Source: Mercurialis annua (Eukaryota > Streptophyta > Magnoliopsida > Malpighiales > Euphorbiaceae). From it: a stretch of DNA of 64,000 nucleotides. The stretch spans positions 17,486,501-17,550,500 of the forward strand of contig NC_065571.1 of the NCBI RefSeq assembly GCF_937616625.2, given 5' to 3'. Position 1 is the stretch's first letter. The number at the start of each line of letters is the position of its first letter. Made by a program: the position numbers and the translations under genes. The notes beneath the pieces are model-generated. The model was given only the letters and a program-made list of their open reading frames with translations, was not told the origin of the DNA and made no database searches. This document shows positions 45,946 to 56,349 of this stretch, one piece after another.

Positions 45946-48491
45946 AAAATTCGTCCTCGAATTTTCATAAAACTTTTTGGGACCTTACAATTATTCTTAT
46001 ACCTTCCTTGATATTCATTACTATACGTCAGTCATGTCCTTTCTCTTACTTAGCTCTTAGCTCTCCACGTATGGCTGTGACTTCGTACTCATCATTAATC
46101 GATTATCTATCTTGCTCATAGTAATCTCCTGTTGTAGCATAACTGAAAATATTCTTACTGTTACCTTTGTCTTATTGGTCATCTTTTTAAAATAGTGTGG
46201 CTCAAGGCGTATCATCGATATCGAAATCCTGACGTCTTGTACAACTGGTTGTGATCTTTCTTAATCAATTTTTCTTCATCTTACTTTACGTTTAACACAT
46301 TTACTGTCTCTTAACATGGCTAAGCCTGATACACTCTTTACTATCTACCATTTCTCTTTCCTTTGGCTTATTAAGCTATCGTGAACTTCAGGCTGTTCTG
46401 ACGGTCGTAAATCTTCATCATTCGCTGTTATCTTCAACGCTTCACTTCACGTTACATTTAATCGTGTAACTTGTACAGCCATTCTCTTTGACCGATACTA
46501 TCCGTATTCTCATTCTCTTATCTCTTTCACCTTCTCTTTGGTTACTCTTATTGATTTATCAATCAGAACTGTCTCTTCTTTACTTCATGATTTCTTATTT
46601 ATAATAACCCCATAAGAATTTCACCTGTTTCTTTTAAGTCTATCTGTTTCGAGAATCCTTCTCGTTGGCTAACCTTCATCTAACTTCTTTCTTATTCTAT
46701 CTCTTGTCTTCTTTGAAGGGTTTTACGACTGATTCTAGTATTTGTACTCCATTTACTTTACAATTCCCAAAGTCAAGGAAGAATTTCAACTCACTATCGT
46801 CCTATACGCTTTATGTTTCCTTAGCACTTATATCTTGATCTCTTTGTACTAGTATCAAATCTTGTCTTGTCTTTTACTTGTTATATTCGTTACGTCTTTT
46901 CTTCGTTTATAGCAGTTCTATTGCTGCAGTTCTATTGCTGCTATTCTATTCTGACAATCCTTATGACGTATTTCTAAAACTTTCACTTTTCTAATTACCT
47001 CATTAGGTTCTGAAGGTGTTTGAATTTTACCTTTACACTTTTCTTCACATCACCCACCATTCATACATTTACTGAAATACATGTCTATACGTGTGCCTTT
47101 CTCCTTCCTCTTAACGCAACTTATGACTCTTAATGCTGATATTAGTAACTTTACTTAATATCAGTCATATAGCATCATTATCTCTCTTGATCTATCTAAT
47201 TTAAACTTTCATATCTTGTAAAATCGTATGTTTCGTCATTTCGTATCCTTTCTCTTTCCATTTCTGTATCCTTAAACACTGATATTGATAACGTTATATC
47301 TCCTTTAAATATCACTTGATATTCATCATTCGTATTACCATCTCTTTTGTCCTTCATACTTTTAATTTCTCCTTTTCAATTATTACTCTGGATTGCTATT
47401 TCGTTTATCCCAACCTAAGAATAATCATAACACTTATCACTCTTATGTATTCGTTATATTTCTTCTTTTAACACGACTCTCTGTCGTTCCATCTTCTACT
47501 CTTGTATGAAGATAATTACTGTATCCTTAAATTTTGCCAGTGCATCGCAGCTTATCTGCGTATGCTTCCCGATGATCACTCTTTTAGCTTTATTAGCCGA
47601 ATTAAAATAATTATTAACATGGCTTTATTCTTTTATTGGAGTTTCTTTCACAATTTTTATTCTTATCTGTTAAGAATCTTTGATTATTTGTCGCAGGGCT
47701 TTACATCCGAGTTTACTTACTAAACAATACGATTTTAAAACTTCTTTTGGCTGCGCAGCTCTTTCTAAACCACTTTTCATAAATTATTTTAAATCGTTAG
47801 TACAATCGTTGCTCAGAGTGATGACATCTCTCATCACCAAGGAGTTGCTCAAAATCGCATTTTCTTTATCATTGTACAGATATGATGCATGATCTACATT
47901 TTGAAAATCAGTTTCTTATGCATTCCTATTATGATTATGCAATGTTATATGCGATGTCTGAGCACAACTGTACTTTGAAAAATCATAAAAACTTTCAAAA
48001 TTTTCATAAAATCGTAAGTCTTACTCTAGATTATACGCTCTGCGACTATTAACGGTTTTCTTTATACTTATTGGGTATAATTCAAATTTTTGTACTGCTG
48101 TTATATTTTTGTATTGCTGTCATTTACAGACTGTTTTTCTGTTACATTTCTTCTCTCTCCATATCTCCGGCAACTCAATTTAATTCAAAATTTTCTACTG
48201 ATATAATCACCACATCCACTTCTACAACACTCTAAACTACGTCATATACAGACGCAGATACCGATGTTTCACATCGACTTCCTGTAAGTAATCCATCTCT
48301 TTCTTCAATTTCCAAAACGTAATATAGGAATTACGTTTGCGATAATTATGTTGTGATGATTATCATATTATTGTTTCTGTAAGTTATATTTATATATATT
48401 TTCTTAGGCACGTATTTAATAACAGCGCTTCCTATAGGTTCTCACTTTCTAGGGTATTATCCAAAAGGCAAAACCTATTACTGACATTCTA
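45946..48491 (-). other. non-coding, purine-biased filler of the non-autonomous element
   Basis: There is no long frame on either strand. The plus strand is rich in C and T (many TCTT, CTTT words), so the element's sense strand is rich in purines. It replaces pol. I find no pol motif, but a very decayed one cannot be excluded by reading. Confidence 0.6.
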
Positions 48492-49517
48492 CTATGCAAT
48501 GCAGCAAATATATAAACACAATAATGCAAACACATAAACACAATTACTCAAAGCATATAAATTACTAATACCTGGAGGTGCCTGACGCGGAACGTTAGGT
48601 TCCCTAATAACTATGCCTGTATGTCGGCCCCTAACTGTTCTACCTGAGTTTCGTCCACCTCTTTGCACGAAATAGGGGTTGGTTGTAGTTCTGGAGGACG
48701 TACTGACGTAATCCGGGTGGTACTCACGTCTAAAGTAATAAGGTCGTATCGGATCACCCGACCATTCATGCTCTGTTTCAATTCTACGGGCCATTGTAGT
48801 AAGCGTGCTGAAATGTTCGTCCACATGCTCATACAGCTCATCAAACTGAGGTCCTAAACCCCTGACATACCTACGATTAATGGTTCGATTGCTTTCGTTC
48901 AGATTAGGGACTCCTTTAGCCATCCGCAGAAAGTCAGTAGAGTACGCTCCTACAGTTAACATCCCTCTAGAAAAAGAACGCATTTGCCTTCTAACCTGAT
49001 TTAGGGCTATCTGCGCCTGACCATTAGCTATGTCCGCATCTTCCCTCAAGTTGCGGTATCTCCGCACACTTGACCAGAAATAGTCACCTCTGTATTCCTC
49101 AACGTCTAACTCATCTAACTCTTCTTCTTCATACTCTTCTTCCTGAGGATTTTCCTCTTCTGCCTCTTCTTCTAACTCTTCTTCTGGATCCTCTTCAGGA
49201 TCCTCCTCAGGGTCTTCCTCAGAATCTTCTTCAAGATCCTCTTCCGGGTCTTCCTCCGGTTCCTCTTCCTCTTCTTCGCTGTATTCAATCTCCGGCGAAT
49301 GTTCTCTAACTCTGTTTCTGGAAGAACTACCTATCTCCGACACAGACATAAAACCATTTTGATATATTTCTGGCGATGCTCCATGATTTGCGTGGAATCC
49401 ATTCTGATGGACCCCAGATGGTTCGCCCACTTCATTATGAAACCCGTTTTGAAATATAGGAGGCGCTTCCTCCCGTTCTTCATCAGCATGCGACTGAGCT
49501 CCGTTTTGCCCAGACAT
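48492..49517 (-). CDS. gag-like ORF of the non-autonomous element
   Basis: The frame is open from 49562, but the ATG at 49517 is preferred because it follows a splice-acceptor-like TTTCTTTTCAG. The 341-residue product has three xxNGF repeats near the N-terminus (FQNGF, HQNGF, YQNGF), a long acidic run of EEDPEED units (about residues 75-140), and a helical part (MLTVGAYSTDFLRMAKGVP, RRYVRGLGPQFDELYEH) like the C-terminal part of Tekay gag. The N-terminal capsid lobe and zinc knuckle are not visible. A GT donor-like site at 48571-48570 (CCTCCAG/GTATTAG) may end the real exon, leaving a shorter tail. Function as particle component is inferred. Confidence 0.6.
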   Translation of the reverse strand: MSGQNGAQSHADEEREEAPPIFQNGFHNEVGEPSGVHQNGFHANHGASPEIYQNGFMSVSEIGSSSRNRVREHSPEIEYSEEEEEEPEEDPEEDLEEDSEEDPEEDPEEDPEEELEEEAEEENPQEEEYEEEELDELDVEEYRGDYFWSSVRRYRNLREDADIANGQAQIALNQVRRQMRSFSRGMLTVGAYSTDFLRMAKGVPNLNESNRTINRRYVRGLGPQFDELYEHVDEHFSTLTTMARRIETEHEWSGDPIRPYYFRREYHPDYVSTSSRTTTNPYFVQRGGRNSGRTVRGRHTGIVIREPNVPRQAPPGISNLYALSNCVYVFALLCLYICCIA

Positions 49518-50023
49518 GCTGAAAAGAAACAATTTCGAACGTAAGCGACCATCTGAGCCCATTTCACACGCAATTCCAAAGTCAGCTTATATAATGCTGT
49601 AAACATTTAGCATTTAATCCAACTGCACGTAATTCGCAAGCAGATAATCACTTAACAATCTCAGTGCGAATAACAAATACTTAACCCTCTCAATCGATCA
49701 TAATTTGCAAACATGTAACCACCTTCTATATCTTAGCACAAGCAACACATACTTAATTGCCTTAGTCGTCTGTATAAACAGATACTATTCACTTACTAAC
49801 TTAATAGTCCTGATCCGCGCGCGTAATGCCACGTACTACTAATGCACACATAACACAATTACAGACAACCACGGTCTAACTCTTGCTGCAGTAGTTCCTA
49901 GGTATACTTACTGACAAATACTCCCGGTCAAACAAGCAATCAGACAATTCTAGCAGTGGTAACTGAACCAAACTGCTCTCAAACAAACATTGAAACAAAC
50001 TTGCAGTGGTAACTGGACCAAAC

Positions 50024-50036
50024 TGCTCTGATACCA
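50024..50036 (-). other. primer-binding site (initiator Met tRNA type)
   Basis: The minus strand reads TGGTATCAGAGCA, separated from the 5' LTR end by four bases. This is the standard primer site of plant elements using initiator methionine tRNA. Confidence 0.85.
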
Positions 50037-50040
50037 ACAT

Positions 50041-52635
50041 TGTCACGACCCAAAATTATTGAGCCGCAACCGGCGCTAGGGAACGGGAGTGGTAGCTCCG
50101 GAACCCGTAGCAAGCCTAAACTCACAATTTATTTTTCGCAAATATAATATAAACAAATAACAACAAACAACGGAAGCAAATATACATATATATAACATAT
50201 AACCGAATATGTACACTAACTGTTTCAAAACCTCGCGGGCTCTAGTTACCGTACCCTGTACGAACTGGCCTCGCGGTACTATATACATCAGTTAGTGTTT
50301 CAAACATCTCACTGGCATCTGGGGCCGTGGATCATATACAACGTACGTAGCCTATCAAAAAGCATATAGACAAATACAGCAGTTGATATATACAATCAAA
50401 ATAAACTGCTGACTAGGCTACTATTCTGTTGACACAGGACCACTACTGCAGCACTCACAGAAGTCAGAAACTAATATATACAGCTGACTTCTGGACTTCA
50501 AAATTGGCCTCTAGCTAAGTCCACAAGCTAAGCACCTGAAAGACATCAAAGGTGAGGGGTCAGTATTTGGGGAAATACTGAGTGAGTTTGCATTTACTAA
50601 CGGTATTATTATAGAAATATAGCATCGCATTTTAAATCAACATTAATACAAAAATACATATGAACAAGTACTCGATCCTTTCGAAACTAAAACCCTGAAA
50701 CATAACGTAACTCACTATTATTCAAATCATACTGATTCCAATAGTCTGACCCGGGAGCGTTCACGTTCAACCACGTCAGTCAGAACATATCTCTTAATTC
50801 CAAAGAGGTGGGTCCAACCCACTGGTAGGTCCAACCTACTAGATACGGGGCTCAGGTTACACTGCAACCGAGTTCACTCTCGTATCGTATCCATATCATA
50901 GCTTTCATAATCAAACCATGCATGCATCTCAAATCATATCTTATAGTCAGACACGCTAGACTGACTCAATTACTGGTGATCACACAGCCTATTGACACCC
51001 AATAGGTAGCTAGTTTCGTTGGATCGTATACTAGGTTCTCGTACATAAAACTTAATCAAAACATGTAACATATCAACAATTCATATATATATATAGTGCG
51101 ATGCATATAAACAGTATATATATATATATAATATGATGTCAAGATAATATTAATCGATAATACACGAAAGTAAAGTGCAACTCACAGTGACCGCTATCCA
51201 ATCAATAACGAAGTCAATATGATAATATGCCCGTGCCAGACCACGTCGGCTGACCCCACCGTTTGCTGACACGTCTGATAAATCGTTAATAGTTAGACGT
51301 GATTCTTGCATTATTATACGTATAATACTTTTAGATTTTATGATTCAGTTTCATTTTATACTTGTTTACGTATTCAATATCTCTAGTCGTATAAACGACT
51401 TAGCGAATACTATTTCTTATAATTGAAAATCGCTTAACGTCCTTGACGTTTTCCATTATTATAATTTATCTAAAACGTCGAGCTAATCTCGAGATTAATG
51501 ATTCTCAAAGTCCGAAACCCGTCCTTTAGAGTCAAATTACTCAAAACGTCGAATGCCTAGGTCAATTACAGTTTGCATACGTGTGGAGGCGAGTTGGGGT
51601 GCACAGGTGTGCGCTTTGGTGGGTGCACGATCGTGCAACCAAGTACACGTTCGTGCACCTCAGGGGTACACGTTCGTGTACTCATTGTACACGTTCGTGT
51701 ACCATGAGAAGTACACGTTCGTGTACTTTAGTACACGATCGTGTACCTCGCTAGGTGCACGTTCGTGTACATCAGTACACGTTCGTGCACCCGTGGTACA
51801 CGGTCGTGTACCACGTGCACAGCCCCGGAAATCAGATTTTCCGGGGTTTCGCCACAATCCCGACGTGCCAAACATACCCACGCTCAATACCCATATCTCG
51901 GTTTCTTCAAAAACGTCATAGTAAACCCGAAAACATCAATTTCAATCCAAAATCATAATCTCATGAAAACAGCCCACAAAATCATCTTTTTCATGCCAAA
52001 ACCCGACATCTTACCTTAATTCGATGGCCGGAGGTGATAGAGCTTTCCGTTCTGAAGAAATCACCGCTTGAATCGCTTGAATCGGACGTCGAACGAAGAA
52101 ACGGCGGCGAAACGACGGAATCGGATGGATTTCTCTCGCTCTCTCTGGATACTTCTTTTCCTTTCTGATTCAAATTCTAAAACCTTATATGTTAAGGTTA
52201 AAAGCTCACTTTGATCCTTTCTTTCTTTCCTTGTTACCATTTATTTTTCAAACTTTTCTTTCATACGATTTAGTCCATAGCTAAATCGTTAAATTCTTTT
52301 ATTACGACTTATACGTATTATTTATATCCGATAAATAATACCAAGCTCGATATTAGTACTTTCCGTCAAATTCCAATATTTCTATTTTCGACACAAAGTG
52401 GCTAAATTACCACTTTGGTCCCTGTACTTCATTTTAGACTTTTCTTGACATTTTTCCTATTAATTCCAATTCTAACTTTAGAATTGAAATATAACCTTAA
52501 TTTTCTCATAGCTAACTTCTCAAAACCGACTTACTTGAAACTTATTTATCGGAAAACTTTCCAATATCGCCACTTCCGCGACTCAAAACTGGACACGTGG
52601 TCCAATTAGCTAATTAACTATTTTGGGGTATTACA
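50041..52635 (-). mobile_element. 5' LTR of the non-autonomous element
   Basis: Same as the LTR at 43337-45929 apart from one extra TA unit near 51128 and two substitutions. It is next to the primer-binding site, so it is the 5' LTR of the minus-oriented element. The target duplication follows at 52636. Confidence 0.9.
51621..51821. repeat. palindrome array in the 5' LTR
   Basis: Second copy of the GTACACG-NN-CGTGTAC array, including the perfect 16-bp palindrome at 51731-51746. On the element's sense strand it lies about 370 bp downstream of the TATA-like site, so probably in transcribed leader sequence. Confidence 0.8.
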
Positions 52636-53571
52636 CTGCTGTTGGCAAATAATCGCAAGTGTACGATATCGCGCAAGTAATATAACTTGGAAGACCAAGT
52701 ATCGATCCCACAGAGACAATGGACTTAATCACTAATTTCAAATATTCTTTAATCGGCTAGCTAGAAAAATCAATAGGGTTTTGTAATTTAATTAAACTAA
52801 TATAAACTGAAAATAAATAATAAAATATAATTTAAAACAATAAGATTAAAAAGCTCAAGGATTGATAATCCCAAATAAATAAGTAAAATTATGGAATAGG
52901 ATTTCTTAATGATTTTATCGTGAATCGAGCTATTCTAAAGCACCGAATCCCGCCCTCTCAAGCCTCAAAGATCCGAATAAAATCACAACCTAATTAACTA
53001 ACCAATTATTAACTCGCTCTCACGATATTAAAACTGAATTAAATAACTAAATTGTAATTATGAAGCAAACTCAACGACTACCTAAATTCCAACCCGCTCT
53101 CACGGCGTTTTCCTCTAAGTTCTTAATTATCTATGTCTATTTAATTAACAATCTCTCAATTAGTTAACTAAACACAAACTCATGAATTAAGTAGCTAATT
53201 TAATCCAAGCAATAAGATTAATAATTAATACACGAATTAACACTAATCCATCCAATCCAAATAATTACCAATTTATAAGTTCATATCAACCCTTGAACAA
53301 GGGTTTTAGTTACTCATATTAAAACTGAAACAAAACAAGAAGGATGATGAAGAAGAAAGCATAATTAAACAATAAATACCGGAGTTGTCAATTTCGGAAA
53401 GAATCGTCTTGATTAAGCTTGAAATCTTCAACAATCGTCTTGCAGAAACTAATTATAAACTACTTATAAACTGCTGAGAAACAGAAAACTAAAACGCTAA
53501 TCTAAGAGAAAATAATTAAAACTAATGTATTCTAAATTATTCTACATCTTAAATTGAGTCTAGTACAAGGT

Positions 53572-53581
53572 CTTTATATAG
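53572..53581 (-). promoter_or_regulatory. TATA box of the solo LTR
   Basis: The minus strand reads CTATATAAAGA, with the motif cluster 80-390 bp upstream. This fits a U3 promoter. Confidence 0.5.
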
Positions 53582-53659
53582 TAGGAGAAGTTCCGGAGTC
53601 TTCTAATTCGTATTACAAATCAATTTGTAATAGGAATTGTAATTGTAATTTGAGGAGGA

Positions 53660-53965
53660 ATTTCAGTCCAATTCAAAGTCTGCTGCACGTGTAATTCTCT
53701 TCTTTCCCGTTCGGGAAACCATAGTTCCGTTCGTGATATGCCCAATTTTCTTCTTTCCCGAACAGGAGCCTCTTTCACGTTCGAAAAAACTGTAGACCGA
53801 AAGCTTTGAGATTTTGATTCCTTCTTGAGTCCCGAACGGGACAAGGCCTTCTCGTTCGGGACTCATGCTCATTCTGCATGGTTCCCGTTCGTGAAACCTT
53901 TGTTCCGAACGGGAACAACCCCTTTTTTCCTCAATCTCGTTCGTGAACTTCAATTCCTTCGTCCG
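53660..53965. repeat. cluster of CCGTTCGGGA/TCCCGAACGG motifs
   Basis: About ten short words centred on CGTTCG or CGAACG, many nearly palindromic (TCCCGAACGGGAC at about 53831), appear in both orientations in 300 bp of otherwise AT-rich U3 sequence. Confidence 0.7.
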
Positions 53966-54160
53966 CAAGCTACGCTTTTTACTCGTACACGCAATCCACC
54001 ATAAATTTGCCCCAAATAGTTGTATTTCACCTAATTTCCACTGAAACACTAACAAACACTATTAAACGTAAAAACGCCAAATAATGTATAAAAACAATAC
54101 TACACATGATGAAAACCGAGTAAAATCGACCCTAAATATAGGAGTAAAATACTCCTATCA

Positions 54161-55597
54161 GCTGCTTCGGGTCTTCCCGTTATAACCCCTGCTAAGCCTT
54201 TATCAACTGTGCTTCCAACGGTTAAACCTGTTAAGCGGAAGAATTTGGATAAGGGTAAAGAACCTTGTTTTACCGCCAAGGTGAAGGGTGCCACTACTCT
54301 CCCTGGTGGTTCGGATGTAGTTGTGGGGTTAGAGGCCTCTGCCCTTGCTGTGTCTGGGATCGACAAGAATTTATCACCTCCTTTAAAGAAGGCTAAAACA
54401 GGTGATTTGGGAGTTACCCGTGTTGATGTTGAAGAGGTGAAATTGACTCCTCGGATTCTTGCTCGTTACCTGAAGTCTAAATCCATGGAGGATACCGTTG
54501 ACTCCCTGACGACCTCTGTCTTTTTGGGAAAAACAGTTTCTCTTCCTCGGGATCGAGAAGCTCTCTTGGCTACTCCACAAAAAGACTTCCTTAACACTAG
54601 TGTCTCTCTGTCTTTCCAGGTTTGTTTTACTCGGTTATTATTTTTTGTGTTTCTTTTGTTAGCTTTGACTAAGTTTTATTTGTTTTATGTCCCCCTCTTT
54701 TTTTCTTAGCTGATTAACCATTTGTTGGGAGCTCGGTCCTTCCAAGAAGACTTGGCTGCTCAGGCTTCGAAAGATAGGGAGAAATTGACCAATGCTCTTG
54801 CTGACCTGGAAAAGGAGCAGCTTCAAAGGGTCAATGTTGAATCGGTTTTGGCGAGCAATACAGAGAAGTTTAATGCCAAGATCGAGAAGCTGAATGAGGA
54901 GATATTTATTTTGGTCAAGGAACGGGACGAGCTTGCTCTTGCAAAGAGTGCTTTTGACAAAGAAAAAGAGGAGCTTCGAGTGCAGCTGACCGAGAAGTTT
55001 GATAAACAAAAAGCTGACCTTCAAAATACCATCAAAGGGCATCATCAGAGTTATATGCGATTGCATGACATTCTTGATGATGCGACTAAGGTGGTGGAGA
55101 CTCAGCGGGATGATTTGATGAGGGAGTTTGCCCACTTGACCGATGTTATAGAAGATGATCTTAAGGAGCGTGTCGGGCCGCTTCTCCGAGCTGATGTTGA
55201 CCCGGTCTGTTTATATCTTGATATGGAAGGCATGTATCAGAAGATTCAAGCCGAGCGAGAACTTTCAAAGGCGAATGAGGTGATTGCTTCCGAGCGATGT
55301 GCCGAAGATTTTGCCGCTGAGCTGAGGAGAGAGCTTGAAGATGCTGTTGCTCCTTCAAAGGATGGTTTGTTGGCTCAGGGTGGTGATGGTGCTGTGACCA
55401 AAAAGGTCACTGATGCCGGGATTGAGGTGGCCTGTGCTACTACCCCGAAAGAAGATGATGTCGTTGCTGTCTCGTCTCCAACTGTGTTACTGGAAGTCCG
55501 GCATTATGAGGAGGCTGGCTTGAGTGAGAATGATGGCACTTCATCTGGGGCTGGTTTGTCAGTTCCCGAGCATTTTAGCAATGCTGTGATAGACTAG
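54161..55597 (+). pseudogene. antisense ORF, remaining exons (coiled-coil)
   Basis: The frame resumes at 54161 in the same phase as at 43336. Exon 54161-54619 ends with a GT donor, an intron of 90 bp ends with TTTTTCTTAG, and the next exon is 54710-55597 with a stop there. The product is Lys-rich, then (from LLGARSFQEDLAAQ on) a long charged coiled-coil. This matches the C-terminal part of the antisense ORF in RIRE2/Grande-like elements. Within these exons no stop or frameshift is seen. The ORF is disrupted only by the two nested insertions and by loss of its N-terminus. Confidence 0.65.
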
Positions 55598-55729
55598 ATT
55601 TTGAGTGTATTATGTAAAGAATATTTTTTTGGCTAAGTAATATATCGGTTATCTTATTTCTGTCGTGTGTTTTAATTTTTGTTGAGTTGTGCTTCGTTTT
55701 TGTTTATTTCGGCTCAATGATTTAAATCG

Positions 55730-56210
55730 GCTTTAAACGATTGTTTTAATTATAATGGGCTATGGCTGTACTCGGTTTTATGCCATTGCTTTTAACTATG
55801 TTAAGTTGTCGCTTGTCTTGGTTTTAAGCTATTGCTTGGAGTTGTGTTAAGATATGGCTTAACTTGGTTTTAAGCTATTGCTTGGAATTACGTTAAGCTA
55901 TGGCTTATTTCGGTTTTGAGCTATTGCTTTAAGCTATGGCTTAACTCGGTTGTAAGTTATTGCTTGGAATTATGTTAAACTATGGCTTATTTCGGTTTTA
56001 AGCTATTGCTTTACGCTATGGCTTAACTCGGTTTTAAGCTATTGCTTGGAATTGTGTTAAGCTATAGCTTAACTCGATTTTAAGCTATTGCTTGGAATTG
56101 TGTTAAGCTATAGCTTAACTCGGTTTTAAGCTATTGCTTGGGATTGTGTTAAGCTATTGCTTAACTCGGTTTGAGCTATTGCTTCGGACTGTTTTGAGTG
56201 CCGGCTTGTC
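55730..56210 (+). repeat. tandem repeat, period about 46 bp, with 12-bp subrepeats
   Basis: The unit TTTTAAGCTATTGCTTGGAA plus TTGTGTTAAGCTATAGCTTAACTCG recurs about seven to eight times. AAGCTATTGCTT and AAGCTATAGCTT are internal 12-bp halves. The array separates the convergent ends of the antisense ORF and pol. Confidence 0.8.
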
Positions 56211-56349
56211 TATGTTTGACACTTTTCTTTCTTTTTTGTTTTTTTTTCTTTTATTGATAGGGGAAAAACTTGCATTCATGTTTACAACTGACTTTGACCC
56301 GAATGCAAGTGAAAAAACCCCTGACTGACTCGATTAACCTGAATGTTGT

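Larger units (their letters stand above)
43337..52635 (-). mobile_element. complete young non-autonomous Tekay-like retrotransposon
   Basis: It has two LTRs of 2593 and 2595 bp, an exact 5-bp target duplication CTGCT (43332-43336 and 52636-52640), a minus-strand primer site with TGGTATCAGAGCA and a polypurine tract. The internal part is 4.1 kb and holds a single gag-like ORF (49517-48492) and no protease, RT, RNase H or integrase. The LTR style (TGTAATACCCC start, GACCGGCGCTAGGG end) and the iMet primer site match Tekay/Del-type plant elements. It must have been mobilised by proteins of a partner element. Confidence 0.9.
52640..54160 (-). mobile_element. solo LTR, Athila-type
   Basis: The plus strand reads TGTTGGCAAATAATCG to ACTCCTATCA. 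The target duplication is GCTGC: one copy is 54161-54165 and the other is split, because the 43337-52635 element inserted across this LTR's left boundary (original GCTGC at 43331-43335). The length is 1521 bp, with no internal sequence. It contains a minus-strand TATA and a cluster of CCCGTTCGGGA-type motifs upstream of it. Confidence 0.8.
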
